A DNA stretch of 8,965 bases from CAVQOB01 sp963714325 (GTDB lineage Bacteria; Pseudomonadota; Alphaproteobacteria; Rhizobiales; Hyphomicrobiaceae), in contig CAVQOB010000023.1 of assembly GCA_963714325.1 (NCBI GenBank), positions 1 to 8,965 of the forward strand, written 5' to 3'. The notes beneath the pieces are model-generated. The model saw only the letters and a program-made list of their open reading frames with translations. It did no database searches and was not told the DNA's origin. The translations under genes were made by a program, and so were the position numbers. Below, piece by piece: positions 1 through 5,809 of this stretch (positions are counted from its first letter, which is position 1; each line of letters starts with the position of its first letter).

Positions 1-33
1 ACTGGTGCGCTAACCAGGCTGCGCTACGCTCCG
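1..33 (-). tRNA. tRNA, 5' part only, probably tRNA-Pro
   Basis: Read on the minus strand from 33 down to 1, the sequence has the layout of a tRNA 5' third. It shows a seven-base acceptor strand CGGAGCG, the bases T and A at positions 8-9, a D-arm with GCGC on both sides of a loop containing GG, then A and the start of an anticodon stem, CCAGT. The remainder, including the anticodon, lies outside the window. A C as the first base and a 5' end of the CGG type are typical of bacterial tRNA-Pro, so proline is the best guess, but the anticodon cannot be seen. Confidence 0.82.
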
Positions 34-146
34 AATAGTTTCACAGTCACATTCCCGGGTTGGGTTAGCAAGGTAATCCAGGCCGCGATCTACCGATCAA
101 TGTCTGGTCTTGCGCCGGGCCACCATAGGCGACTTGGGTCTTCTAC

Positions 147-174
147 GCGGTTGTTCGATGAAGAGCAACAACGC
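147..174. other. small inverted repeat downstream of the pqiA-like gene
   Basis: GTTGTT at 150-155 and AACAAC at 167-172 form a 6-bp stem with an 11-base loop. Flanking GC on each side could extend it past a one-base bulge. It lies about 90 bases past the stop codon of the PqiA-type gene, in the 34-259 gap before the tRNA. No T-run follows on either strand, so it is not a textbook intrinsic terminator. A second perfect palindrome, GCTGCGCAGC, lies at 181-190. The rest of the gap shows no gene I can support. Confidence 0.25.
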
Positions 175-259
175 TTGTCTGCTGCGCAGCCGCCGTCACG
201 GTTACGCAATCGCCCTGCCAAAAGCCAACCCTGATCGCGAGGGCGCTGGTGTTTGCGCG

Positions 260-1306
260 TCAAGCCGCCGTGCCACCGACGACCTTGGGTTTTGTCAGCT
301 CGGCTGTGGTCTGGCGCCGGCGGGGGCTGACGGAGTTCGCCCAGCCGTAGCCGATCATCGTCATGATAGCGCTGGCTGCAAACAGGTAGATGCCCGGCTG
401 CACCTTGGCTTCCGTATAGCCCGACGAGTTCACGTAGAAAATGATCAAAGCCAGCACCATCACGTCGGTCATGGAATAGCGCCCGAGCCACTCCATCATC
501 GAGATCGACTTGGAGCGGAACTCGGCCGTCATATCCGGCGACGTGACGAGGGTGAGCAGATAGAACAGCTTCAGGAACGGGAAGAAGATCGAGAACATGA
601 AGATGACGACGCAAAGGAACAATTCGTCATTCTGATACAACGCGAGAATGATCGAGCCGATCGAGTGCTCATTCTTCCAGACATAGGCTGTCGTGAACTT
701 GATCGATGGCAGGATGATGCCGAGCGCGAAGAACACCGTCGCGACGATGATCAGCAGCGACAGCACGATATTGCGGAAGGCGGCGATGCGCGGCGGCGGG
801 CCAGATTCGGCGCGCAACTCAGCAAGGCTCGGCTCATCGAGGATATCGGTCTTGAGCCAGGAATAAGCGAGGATCATGAACAGCACGGCGGCGGTGAAGA
901 AATAGACGCCGTAGAGCGAGCGCGCATCCCACACCCCCTGGCTCTTGATGAAGAAGATCGTCAGCGACAGCACGAGCACGTCGTGCATCGACCATTTGCC
1001 GAGCCATTCGAGTGCCCGCAATTGCCGGCCAAGGCGTTTCAGTTCCGACAGCGGCAGCGTCGACAGCAGCAACAGATAGAACAGCTTCAGCGCCGGCAGT
1101 ATGATCGAGAAGACCAGGACGGTGAGGCCGAGAAAGTATTGCCCGGTCTGCAGCAGCGACTGCACCGTCGAAATCAGCGAATGCTCATAGGTGAAGAAGA
1201 CGTACTTGGTCAGCTTGATGATCGGTAGCGTCACGCCGAGTGCCAAGCAGACACTCGCGGCCAGGATCGCCATGCTCAGAAGAAACCGCCGTCCGCCCAA
1301 AGTCAT
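260..1306 (-). CDS. PqiA-family (paraquat-inducible protein A type) membrane protein with two tandem domains
   Basis: This predicted inner-membrane protein of 348 residues consists of two homologous PqiA-type halves about 172 residues apart. The matching blocks are LALGVTLPIIK (21-31) with FALGIILPSIK (193-203), each followed by EHS; VFSIILPALKLFYLL (65-79) with MFSIFFPFLKLFYLL (237-251); and EWLGKWSMHDV (100-110) with EWLGRYSMTDV (272-282). Characterised PqiA proteins work with MCE-domain partners (PqiB) and the lipoprotein PqiC in envelope lipid transport. No such partner is in view, so the substrate and role are unknown. The CxxC zinc-ribbon cysteines of E. coli PqiA are absent; only two isolated Cys are present (C20, C232). 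I chose the ATG at 1304-1306, which has a modest purine-rich upstream stretch. A GTG at 1330 would add eight residues but has no visible ribosome binding site. It is the last gene of the minus-strand cluster, 81 bases after the previous stop. Confidence 0.85.
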   Translation of the reverse strand: MTLGGRRFLLSMAILAASVCLALGVTLPIIKLTKYVFFTYEHSLISTVQSLLQTGQYFLGLTVLVFSIILPALKLFYLLLLSTLPLSELKRLGRQLRALEWLGKWSMHDVLVLSLTIFFIKSQGVWDARSLYGVYFFTAAVLFMILAYSWLKTDILDEPSLAELRAESGPPPRIAAFRNIVLSLLIIVATVFFALGIILPSIKFTTAYVWKNEHSIGSIILALYQNDELFLCVVIFMFSIFFPFLKLFYLLTLVTSPDMTAEFRSKSISMMEWLGRYSMTDVMVLALIIFYVNSSGYTEAKVQPGIYLFAASAIMTMIGYGWANSVSPRRRQTTAELTKPKVVGGTAA

Positions 1307-1387
1307 GTTGGCCTGTCTGCTCCACCGCACGATGCTCAGAGTTTACGCGAGCCGTCAGCGCTCAAAGAGGCCGAAACCACGGCGAAA

Positions 1388-1894
1388 CTAGGACGCAACG
1401 TCCGATCGATCGCCCGGCGCCGCCTTTGGCGGCGCCTTGACGTCGGCCATGGCGTAGGCCGCCGCAAGCAGCACGACCGCCACAGTCCCAAGAAGGGCTG
1501 AGCCCATCCAAAGCGGCACAACTGCCCCATCCGGCAGAAAGTTACGGTCGTAGCCGCAGCAACCCAGCGCCCGATTGATCTCGAACAGCCACCCCGCAGC
1601 AATGGCGGCAACGCCGAGGACAAACGCCGTGGCCGACAGTCGTGCGCCGCGCTGGTCGCGCGTAATCCGCCGCGCCGCGCGCAGGATCAGCGGGCCGAGC
1701 AACGCTAGCGTAATGACTGTCACGACCCCCTGTGATTTGGCACTGATCGAGACGTATTCAGGACCACCGCAACCCGACTTCGTGCAGCTCGCAGCGAATA
1801 CAGCTGCAGCCATCAGGAGCTGCCACACGACCCACAGGATAACGGAAAACGCGACGACCGCTCCATCGGTCCAGCGTGCGTGCTCGGGGATCAC
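1388..1894 (-). CDS. four-helix membrane protein of unknown function with periplasmic cysteine pairs
   Basis: I do not recognise a family. The 168-residue product has four hydrophobic segments at roughly 12-36, 56-72, 87-108 and 126-150. The loop between helices 2 and 3 (about 72-85) is strongly basic, so by the positive-inside rule it and both termini should be cytoplasmic. Helices 1 and 3 then lead into two external loops, each carrying a cysteine pair: C37 with C42 (CTKSGC) and C112-C113 (GCCGYDRN). The C-terminal tail is short and polar. Translation probably starts at a GTG at 1892-1894, with only a weak GGTG upstream. The grxD stop lies 31 bases upstream, so translational coupling or a shared transcript is likely. 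A GTG or ATG further in is possible, but the first helix argues for this start. The arrangement could suit disulfide or metal chemistry, but that is inference. Confidence 0.72.
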   Translation of the reverse strand: MIPEHARWTDGAVVAFSVILWVVWQLLMAAAVFAASCTKSGCGGPEYVSISAKSQGVVTVITLALLGPLILRAARRITRDQRGARLSATAFVLGVAAIAAGWLFEINRALGCCGYDRNFLPDGAVVPLWMGSALLGTVAVVLLAAAYAMADVKAPPKAAPGDRSDVAS

Positions 1895-1925
1895 AGCTTC
1901 ACACCAAGCGCCAATGCGTTGGCGT

Positions 1926-2276
1926 TTACGCCGTGAGGGTTTTCGCGGCGTATTTGACGCCCTTGTCCTTGAGCAGATCCTGCAACTCGCCGGCCTGGAA
2001 CATCTCCTTGATGATGTCGCAGCCGCCGACGAACTCGCCCTTGACGTAGAGCTGCGGGATGGTTGGCCAGTTGGTGAAGGTCTTGATCCCGTCGCGGATC
2101 TCCAGACTCGAGAGCACGTCGATATCTTTATAGTCGACGCCGAGGTGCTGAAGGATCGAATCGACCTGATGCGAGAAGCCGCACTTGGCCATGCTCTTGT
2201 TGCCCTTCATGAACAGCACGACGTCATTGTCAGAAACAAGCTTACGGATGTGGTCGTGGACGGTTTGCTGGCTCAT
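1926..2276 (-). CDS. grxD: monothiol glutaredoxin, CGFS type (Grx4/GrxD)
   Basis: This cytoplasmic monothiol glutaredoxin of 116 residues binds a glutathione-ligated [2Fe-2S] cluster and passes it on; the family acts in iron-sulfur assembly and iron sensing, usually with BolA. Diagnostic residues are K24, the active-site C32 in C-G-F-S (32-35), WPTIPQLY (70-77) with the cis-proline, and GGCD (84-87), all in the usual order. Length matches the family. The stretch before the cysteine reads KGNKSMAK, without the proline often found two residues before Cys. The ATG at 2274-2276 is chosen because a GGAG at 2285-2288 sits eight bases upstream and the protein then begins MSQQTVHD, as in the family. 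A longer in-frame start at 2327 would add 17 residues that look like leader sequence. Upstream lies the 142-residue protein (32-base gap) and before it bolA, its likely partner. Confidence 0.96.
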   Translation of the reverse strand: MSQQTVHDHIRKLVSDNDVVLFMKGNKSMAKCGFSHQVDSILQHLGVDYKDIDVLSSLEIRDGIKTFTNWPTIPQLYVKGEFVGGCDIIKEMFQAGELQDLLKDKGVKYAAKTLTA

Positions 2277-2284
2277 ATGCGAGT

Positions 2285-2288
2285 CTCC
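2285..2288 (-). promoter_or_regulatory. ribosome binding site of grxD
   Basis: GGAG on the minus strand, eight bases before the ATG at 2276. It decides the shorter grxD start over the in-frame ATG at 2327. Confidence 0.7.
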
Positions 2289-2308
2289 AAAATGGGGTGC
2301 AACCCCGC

Positions 2309-2737
2309 TCAGGACGTTCGTTCCCAAACGCCGCTTTGACCTGAATATAGTACGAACGACCCCTCGTCGTGAAGGGCGTTGCAGATCGTGGTATAGGCCT
2401 TTTTGAGCACCAGATGCCGGTCATCCCCATCCATCTCGAATTGGGCCGTGACCGACGCAAGGTCCGGGATGTCGTTCCCGGCCAGATCGACGGCCTCCGT
2501 CGCAACCTTGGGGCCATCGCTATAAACAATCCGCAGCACCACGCCATCCTTTTCGATGACCAGGGCCGGCTGCGCATTGATCCGCTCCATTTCGTCGAGC
2601 AAGCGGCTTCTGCCATGCAGCATGGCCTGTATGCGCTGCCACGCGGTCGGCGGCGTCCAACCCGAGCTGTGCCGGAAGGTGTGGCGACGGATGGCGACGT
2701 CGGCGAGGCCCGTAAGCGCGCGCAGAAAGCGCTCCAT
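2309..2737 (-). CDS. protein of unknown function between bolA and grxD
   Basis: I do not recognise this 142-residue protein. It lacks a signal peptide, membrane segments and cysteine pairs (one Cys, C119), so it is probably cytoplasmic. The N-terminal 55 residues are basic and contain HSSGWTPPTAW (23-33), then a segment LLDEMERINAQPALVIEKDG that looks like a helix leading into a beta strand. The C-terminal half looks like alternating strands, with acidic EMDGDD (101-106), and ends SGVWERTS. The start is the ATG at 2735-2737: an in-frame TGA lies directly before it, so no longer start is possible without read-through. No strong ribosome binding site precedes it. It sits 86 bases after the bolA stop and 32 before grxD, in the same direction, so it is probably co-transcribed with this iron-sulfur pair. 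Its reality rests on position, spacing and natural-looking composition. Confidence 0.68.
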   Translation of the reverse strand: MERFLRALTGLADVAIRRHTFRHSSGWTPPTAWQRIQAMLHGRSRLLDEMERINAQPALVIEKDGVVLRIVYSDGPKVATEAVDLAGNDIPDLASVTAQFEMDGDDRHLVLKKAYTTICNALHDEGSFVLYSGQSGVWERTS

Positions 2738-2803
2738 TCAGTCGAGGTCTCGCGACCGGCCAGCTTTGACGTAGGCGACGTGATCGTAGGTTGGACGACC
2801 CAT
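2738..2803 (-). other. possible 21-codon leader ORF in frame with the 142-residue gene
   Basis: An ATG at 2801-2803 opens a 21-codon frame (MGRPTYDHVAYVKAG, ending SRDLD) whose TGA at 2738-2740 is immediately followed, in the same frame, by the ATG of the next gene (TGAATG). It could be a translated leader that couples bolA to the downstream gene, or the N-terminus of that gene cut off by a nonsense change. The ribosome binding site is weak, so this is a candidate only. Confidence 0.3.
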
Positions 2804-2823
2804 GGATCCGCTCGATGCCTGGC

Positions 2824-3060
2824 TCAGTCCTTGGGCGCGGCCGTCGACAGCGCCAGGGCATGCAACACGCCGCCCATCCGGCCTTCGAGCGCATCATAGA
2901 CCATCTTGTGCTGCATGACGCGGGTCTTGCCCTTGAAGGCCTGCGAGACTACGTGGGCCGCGTAATGGTCGCCATCGCCTGCCAGATCCTTGATCTCGAC
3001 CGTTGCGTCGGGAATTTTCGCCCTGATCAGGCGCTCGATGTCTTTGGCATCCATGGGCAT
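2824..3060 (-). CDS. bolA: BolA/IbaG-family iron-sulfur metabolism protein
   Basis: This small cytoplasmic BolA-fold protein (78 residues) is of the short type found beside CGFS glutaredoxins, with which it forms [2Fe-2S]-bridged or apo heterodimers involved in cluster trafficking and iron-responsive regulation. Features seen are the N-terminal helix MDAKDIERLIRAKIPDA, the GDGDHYAAHVVS strand pair (29-39), FKGKTRVMQHKMVYDAL (42-58), and the C-terminal RMGGVLHALAL (61-71). H67 is placed like the invariant cluster-binding histidine of the family; H32 in the loop could be the second ligand. I start at the ATG at 3058-3060, with GGAG 11 bases upstream; a second ATG two codons later is equally conceivable. 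An ORF extending to 3111 would add a Cys-rich stretch not seen in the family. It is first in the minus-strand cluster leading to grxD. Confidence 0.95.
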   Translation of the reverse strand: MPMDAKDIERLIRAKIPDATVEIKDLAGDGDHYAAHVVSQAFKGKTRVMQHKMVYDALEGRMGGVLHALALSTAAPKD

Positions 3061-3208
3061 CGAATTCAGTTCTCCGTCACAGCAGCATTGTCTAAGCTTA
3101 CCCCGAAACAACCCTGATCAGCCATAGGTTATCTTCAGCAAAAAAACAGAGTTTATACCGCGAGGCCGCATAGTTTTGAGCGCTCAATGAGAACCAGGGT
3201 GGATGATC
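3061..3208. promoter_or_regulatory. divergent intergenic region between bolA and the reductase gene
   Basis: This 148-base gap must hold the promoters of both the minus-strand bolA cluster and the plus-strand reductase gene. It is AT-richer than its surroundings, with a run of seven A at 3140-3146 and TTTATA at 3152-3157. I could not place a convincing -35/-10 pair with standard spacing on either strand, so no start site is proposed. Confidence 0.45.
3176..3187. promoter_or_regulatory. perfect 12-bp palindrome, candidate operator
   Basis: TTGAGCGCTCAA is a perfect palindrome, 21 bases upstream of the chosen ATG of the reductase gene and within the divergent gap. The symmetry and position suit a dimeric repressor or activator, but no regulator gene is present in the window and there is only one copy here. 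Confidence 0.35.
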
Positions 3209-4192
3209 ATGCGGATAGCGGTTTATGGTGCCGGCGCGGTCGGCGGAAACGTTGCTGTCCGGTTGGACGAAGCGGGTTACGACGTTTCGGTCGTCGTGCG
3301 GGGGGCGGCACTCCATGCCATCAAGAGCAATGGCCTTCTGCTGGAGGCTGGTTCGAGAACCATCACGGCCCGGGTGCGCGCGTCCGATCGCCCCGCTGAT
3401 CTTGGCGAACAAGATCTGGTAATCTCGACGCTCAAGGCGACCGGTCTTGCTTGTCTTGCCACCGACCTCAAGCCCTTGCTCGGCCGCGATACGCCGATCA
3501 TTTTTGCGCAGAACGGCATTCCCTGGTGGTATGATCTAGGGCTCAAGGAACATCTCAGAATGCCGCCAATTCTCGATCGTCTTGACGCTGGCGGTCTGTT
3601 GCGGCGGTCTATCGAGACCGAACGCATTCTCGGCGGCGTCGTCAATTCGAGCAATGAAGTTGTCGCACCGGGGCGTGTGAAAAACGATTCCCCAACATCC
3701 AATCGTTTTACCATCGGCGACATCGATGATGTTCCGCGGGGGCGCACTGCGGTCATTCGCAGCGTGTTGGAACGTGCGGGACTATCTTCGCCGCCCGTTG
3801 AGAATGTGCGCCAAGTCATCTGGCGCAAACTGCTGATCAACATGAGTTGCTCGATCCTGTGCATGGTGACCGGACACAAGGCAACGATCATCCGTGACGA
3901 CGAGCGCTTGGGTGCATTGCAACTCCGCATGGTGCAGGAGGCGTGCCGGATAGCCACCGCATACGGCGTCGATGTCAGTGAAGCCGATACCGCTGCCTTC
4001 CGCCGCTCGCCGCCAGACCACAAGCCATCTATCCGGCAAGACTACGAACTGCAGCGCCCGGTTGAACTCGACGCCCTCCTGTTGGCGCCACTCGCGTTCG
4101 CCCGTGCCGCCGGGCTGGAGACCCCCAGCCTCGATGCCGTTGCCGCTATCGCGACGCGGCTGGCCGTTGATGCCGGCGTTTATAGGGCATGA
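3209..4192 (+). CDS. ketopantoate reductase (PanE/ApbA) family NADP-dependent oxidoreductase
   Basis: This is a predicted cytoplasmic dehydrogenase of 327 residues in the 2-dehydropantoate 2-reductase family, which reduces a 2-keto acid with NADPH; the classical member makes pantoate for coenzyme A. An N-terminal Rossmann motif GAGAVGG (7-13) follows the first strand. QNGIPWW (101-107) contains the conserved Asn, and WRKLLINMS (205-213) holds the likely catalytic lysine K207 and N211. HKPSIRQDYELQRPVELDAL (271-290) matches the C-terminal substrate region, with S274 and E286. The catalytic set thus looks intact. It is about 25 residues longer than E. coli PanE, and the NGIPWW form belongs to a paralogous group whose substrate is often unproven, so I give no gene symbol. 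The start is the ATG at 3209, which leaves AGGGTGG at a good distance; an ATG two codons earlier is possible. It is divergent from bolA. Confidence 0.9.
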   Translation: MRIAVYGAGAVGGNVAVRLDEAGYDVSVVVRGAALHAIKSNGLLLEAGSRTITARVRASDRPADLGEQDLVISTLKATGLACLATDLKPLLGRDTPIIFAQNGIPWWYDLGLKEHLRMPPILDRLDAGGLLRRSIETERILGGVVNSSNEVVAPGRVKNDSPTSNRFTIGDIDDVPRGRTAVIRSVLERAGLSSPPVENVRQVIWRKLLINMSCSILCMVTGHKATIIRDDERLGALQLRMVQEACRIATAYGVDVSEADTAAFRRSPPDHKPSIRQDYELQRPVELDALLLAPLAFARAAGLETPSLDAVAAIATRLAVDAGVYRA

Positions 4193-4210
4193 CAGTGTTG
4201 TGATGCGAAG

Positions 4211-4239
4211 TTGACAGCGACATGCAAGTGGACCCATTG
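4211..4239 (+). promoter_or_regulatory. possible promoter of the glycosyltransferase gene
   Basis: A perfect -35 hexamer TTGACA lies at 4211-4216, but 17 bases further only a poor -10 (CCATTG, 4234-4239) is found. It falls in the 126-base gap between the two plus-strand genes, so the second gene may have its own transcript. The weak -10 keeps confidence low. Confidence 0.22.
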
Positions 4240-4276
4240 CTGCTCGGCCGGGACCTCAGGCAAAACGAGATATTCG

Positions 4277-4293
4277 GCAGCCCGATAGGCTGC
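4277..4293. other. 6-bp inverted repeat before the glycosyltransferase gene
   Basis: GCAGCC (4277-4282) and GGCTGC (4288-4293) form a perfect stem around the loop CGATA, about 25 bases upstream of the next ATG. No T-run follows, so it is not a standard terminator; it could be a leader hairpin or chance in GC-rich DNA. Confidence 0.25.
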
Positions 4294-4318
4294 TTCGCGC
4301 GACCAACACGGGATTTTC

Positions 4319-5773
4319 ATGCCGGTTCATCTGTTCAACGACGGCATGCGTGAAGTCCTACCACGCTGGCTCGGCGTTCTCGGGATGCTCGTCCTCCATG
4401 TGGTATTGCTGGTCGTATTTCGTGGTCGCTTCAGTCATGAGCGGGAACTGGCCGATGTGCCGGCGCTTTGGCTGGCCGGTGGCATGGTCTCGGCTGGCGT
4501 GGTCTTCGTATTCGGTCTTCTGCCTCTGATTCGATCCGGCGAACGGCTGCCACTTGTAAAACAGACCAAGTTGCTCATTCTCATCGTTGCCGGCGGTGCC
4601 TTGCTTCGCGTGCTTCTATTGTGGAGCACACCAGCACTTGAGGACGATTTCTATCGCTATCTCTGGGACGGTGGCGTCGTCGCAAGTGGCACCAGCCCCT
4701 ACGCCTATCCGCCGGACGCAGTGAACGCGGGTTCGGCGCCGCAACATCTCCAGGACCTCGCCGAGCAGGCCGGTTACATTCACGAGCGCATCAATCATCC
4801 CTATCTGCGGACGATGTATCCGCCGGTCGCACAGGCTGTATTTGCCCTCGCGCACCAGTTGGAAGCGTGGAGCTTGCTGGCGTGGCGGCTGGTCTGCATC
4901 GCCAGCGAGATGGCGACGCTTGGGCTGCTGATCGTGCTGCTGCGCGAAGTCGGGCGATCGCCCCTTTGGGCTGCAACGTATTGGCTCAATCCGCTGGTGC
5001 TCAAAGAGATCGTCAATTCAGCGCATATGGAAGCGGTGTTGTTGCCGTTGGTGCTGGCGGCACTGCTGTTGGCTATCCGGCAGCGTCATCTGCTCTCGAT
5101 CACGATGGTCGGCTTGGCGAGTGGGACGAAGGTCTGGCCGGTGATCCTCGCGCCGCTGGTGCTACGTCCGCTGCTGTCACGTCCAGCGCTGTTGACTGGC
5201 GCGCTGGCGTGGTTGGGCCTGCTGCTCGGCCTGATGGCGTGGTTTCCCTACCAAGCCGGAATCAATGAGACGTCGGGCATTGTCGCCTATGCCTCGCGGT
5301 GGCAGACGAACAGCGCCGTTTTTCCGGCCGCTGAAGGCATGGTGCAGCGATTGCTCGGCGCGTTGTCACTGGATATGAATCTGGCCAGCCGGATAACGCG
5401 TGCGATTTTCGCCGCAATGATTGCTGGCGTTGCGCTCGCCCTGGCGTGGCGACCATGGCGTCATGGCTTGGATATGGTGCAGCGGGCGACGCTGATCGCG
5501 GCAGCCATGGTTCTCTTGAGTCCGGCGCAGTTTCCTTGGTACCTGCTATGGGTGCAGCCGTTGCTCGCTTTCAGGCCCATTCACGGACTTTGGGCCGCGA
5601 CCGCGCTGATGCCGATCTACTATGCCTCGTTTTATTTCCACGCCAGAGACACCTATTGGGTGTTCCGCGACTATATCGTCTGGGTGATCTGGATCCCGAT
5701 CCTGGGCCTCCTCGCGGTCGAAGCGTGGCGTGCGCGAATGCCCCGCCAAGAAGCAACGGCCGATCACGAATGA
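4319..5773 (+). CDS. polytopic GT-C glycosyltransferase, GT87/DUF2029-like (polyprenol-linked mannosyltransferase type)
   Basis: This inner-membrane protein of 484 residues has roughly ten or more hydrophobic segments. After the first three helices, the external loop carries EDDFYRYLWDG (108-118), with the acidic residues expected for a GT-C catalytic site, then SPYAYPP (126-132) and INHPYLRTMYPP (158-169). These are hallmarks of the GT87/DUF2029 mannosyltransferase-like families, which move a sugar from a polyprenyl-phosphate carrier to a glycan or lipid at the outer face of the membrane. SGTKVWP (268-274) and PWYLLW (406-411) fit later conserved positions. The sugar and acceptor cannot be told from sequence. 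The start ATG at 4319 has GGGA six bases upstream; M10 is an alternative. It lies 126 bases after the reductase gene. Its stop overlaps an ATG (ATGA at 5770-5773), as if another gene once followed. Confidence 0.82.
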   Translation: MPVHLFNDGMREVLPRWLGVLGMLVLHVVLLVVFRGRFSHERELADVPALWLAGGMVSAGVVFVFGLLPLIRSGERLPLVKQTKLLILIVAGGALLRVLLLWSTPALEDDFYRYLWDGGVVASGTSPYAYPPDAVNAGSAPQHLQDLAEQAGYIHERINHPYLRTMYPPVAQAVFALAHQLEAWSLLAWRLVCIASEMATLGLLIVLLREVGRSPLWAATYWLNPLVLKEIVNSAHMEAVLLPLVLAALLLAIRQRHLLSITMVGLASGTKVWPVILAPLVLRPLLSRPALLTGALAWLGLLLGLMAWFPYQAGINETSGIVAYASRWQTNSAVFPAAEGMVQRLLGALSLDMNLASRITRAIFAAMIAGVALALAWRPWRHGLDMVQRATLIAAAMVLLSPAQFPWYLLWVQPLLAFRPIHGLWAATALMPIYYASFYFHARDTYWVFRDYIVWVIWIPILGLLAVEAWRARMPRQEATADHE

Positions 5774-5809
5774 CCGGCCGAGTCTTGCTGATCGTCGCAG
5801 TGTCGGCGC
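5770..5809 (+). pseudogene. possible 5' remnant of a gene once coupled to the glycosyltransferase
   Basis: The ATG at 5770-5772 overlaps the glycosyltransferase stop (ATGA), a classic coupling arrangement, and opens with MTGRVLLIVAVSALI, which looks like the start of a membrane or exported protein. After about 13 codons the frame runs into the 3' end of the convergent small gene and turns into low-complexity Pro/Arg-rich sequence that is plainly its antisense. A truncated gene start is one reading; chance is the other. Confidence 0.25.

Noticed and set aside
110..1228. Long plus-strand ORF (372 codons) opposite the PqiA-type gene
   Set aside because: Its product is full of Arg, His, Gln, Asp and Glu with no fold-like pattern, as expected for the antisense of a hydrophobic membrane protein.
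1336..1623. Minus-strand ORF overlapping the end of the four-helix protein gene
   Set aside because: It lies in another frame of the same strand, is Arg-rich and has no ribosome binding site or hydrophobic plan.
2277..2327. Longer grxD start adding 17 residues
   Set aside because: The extra residues are not family-like and the GGAG eight bases before the inner ATG fixes the start at 2276.
3135..3160. A/T run as a terminator or strong promoter
   Set aside because: No stable GC-rich stem precedes it on either strand, and no correctly spaced -35/-10 pair could be matched around it.
3277..4023. 248-codon minus-strand ORF opposite the reductase gene
   Set aside because: Ser/Arg-rich antisense shadow; the plus strand carries an intact Rossmann motif and catalytic residues.
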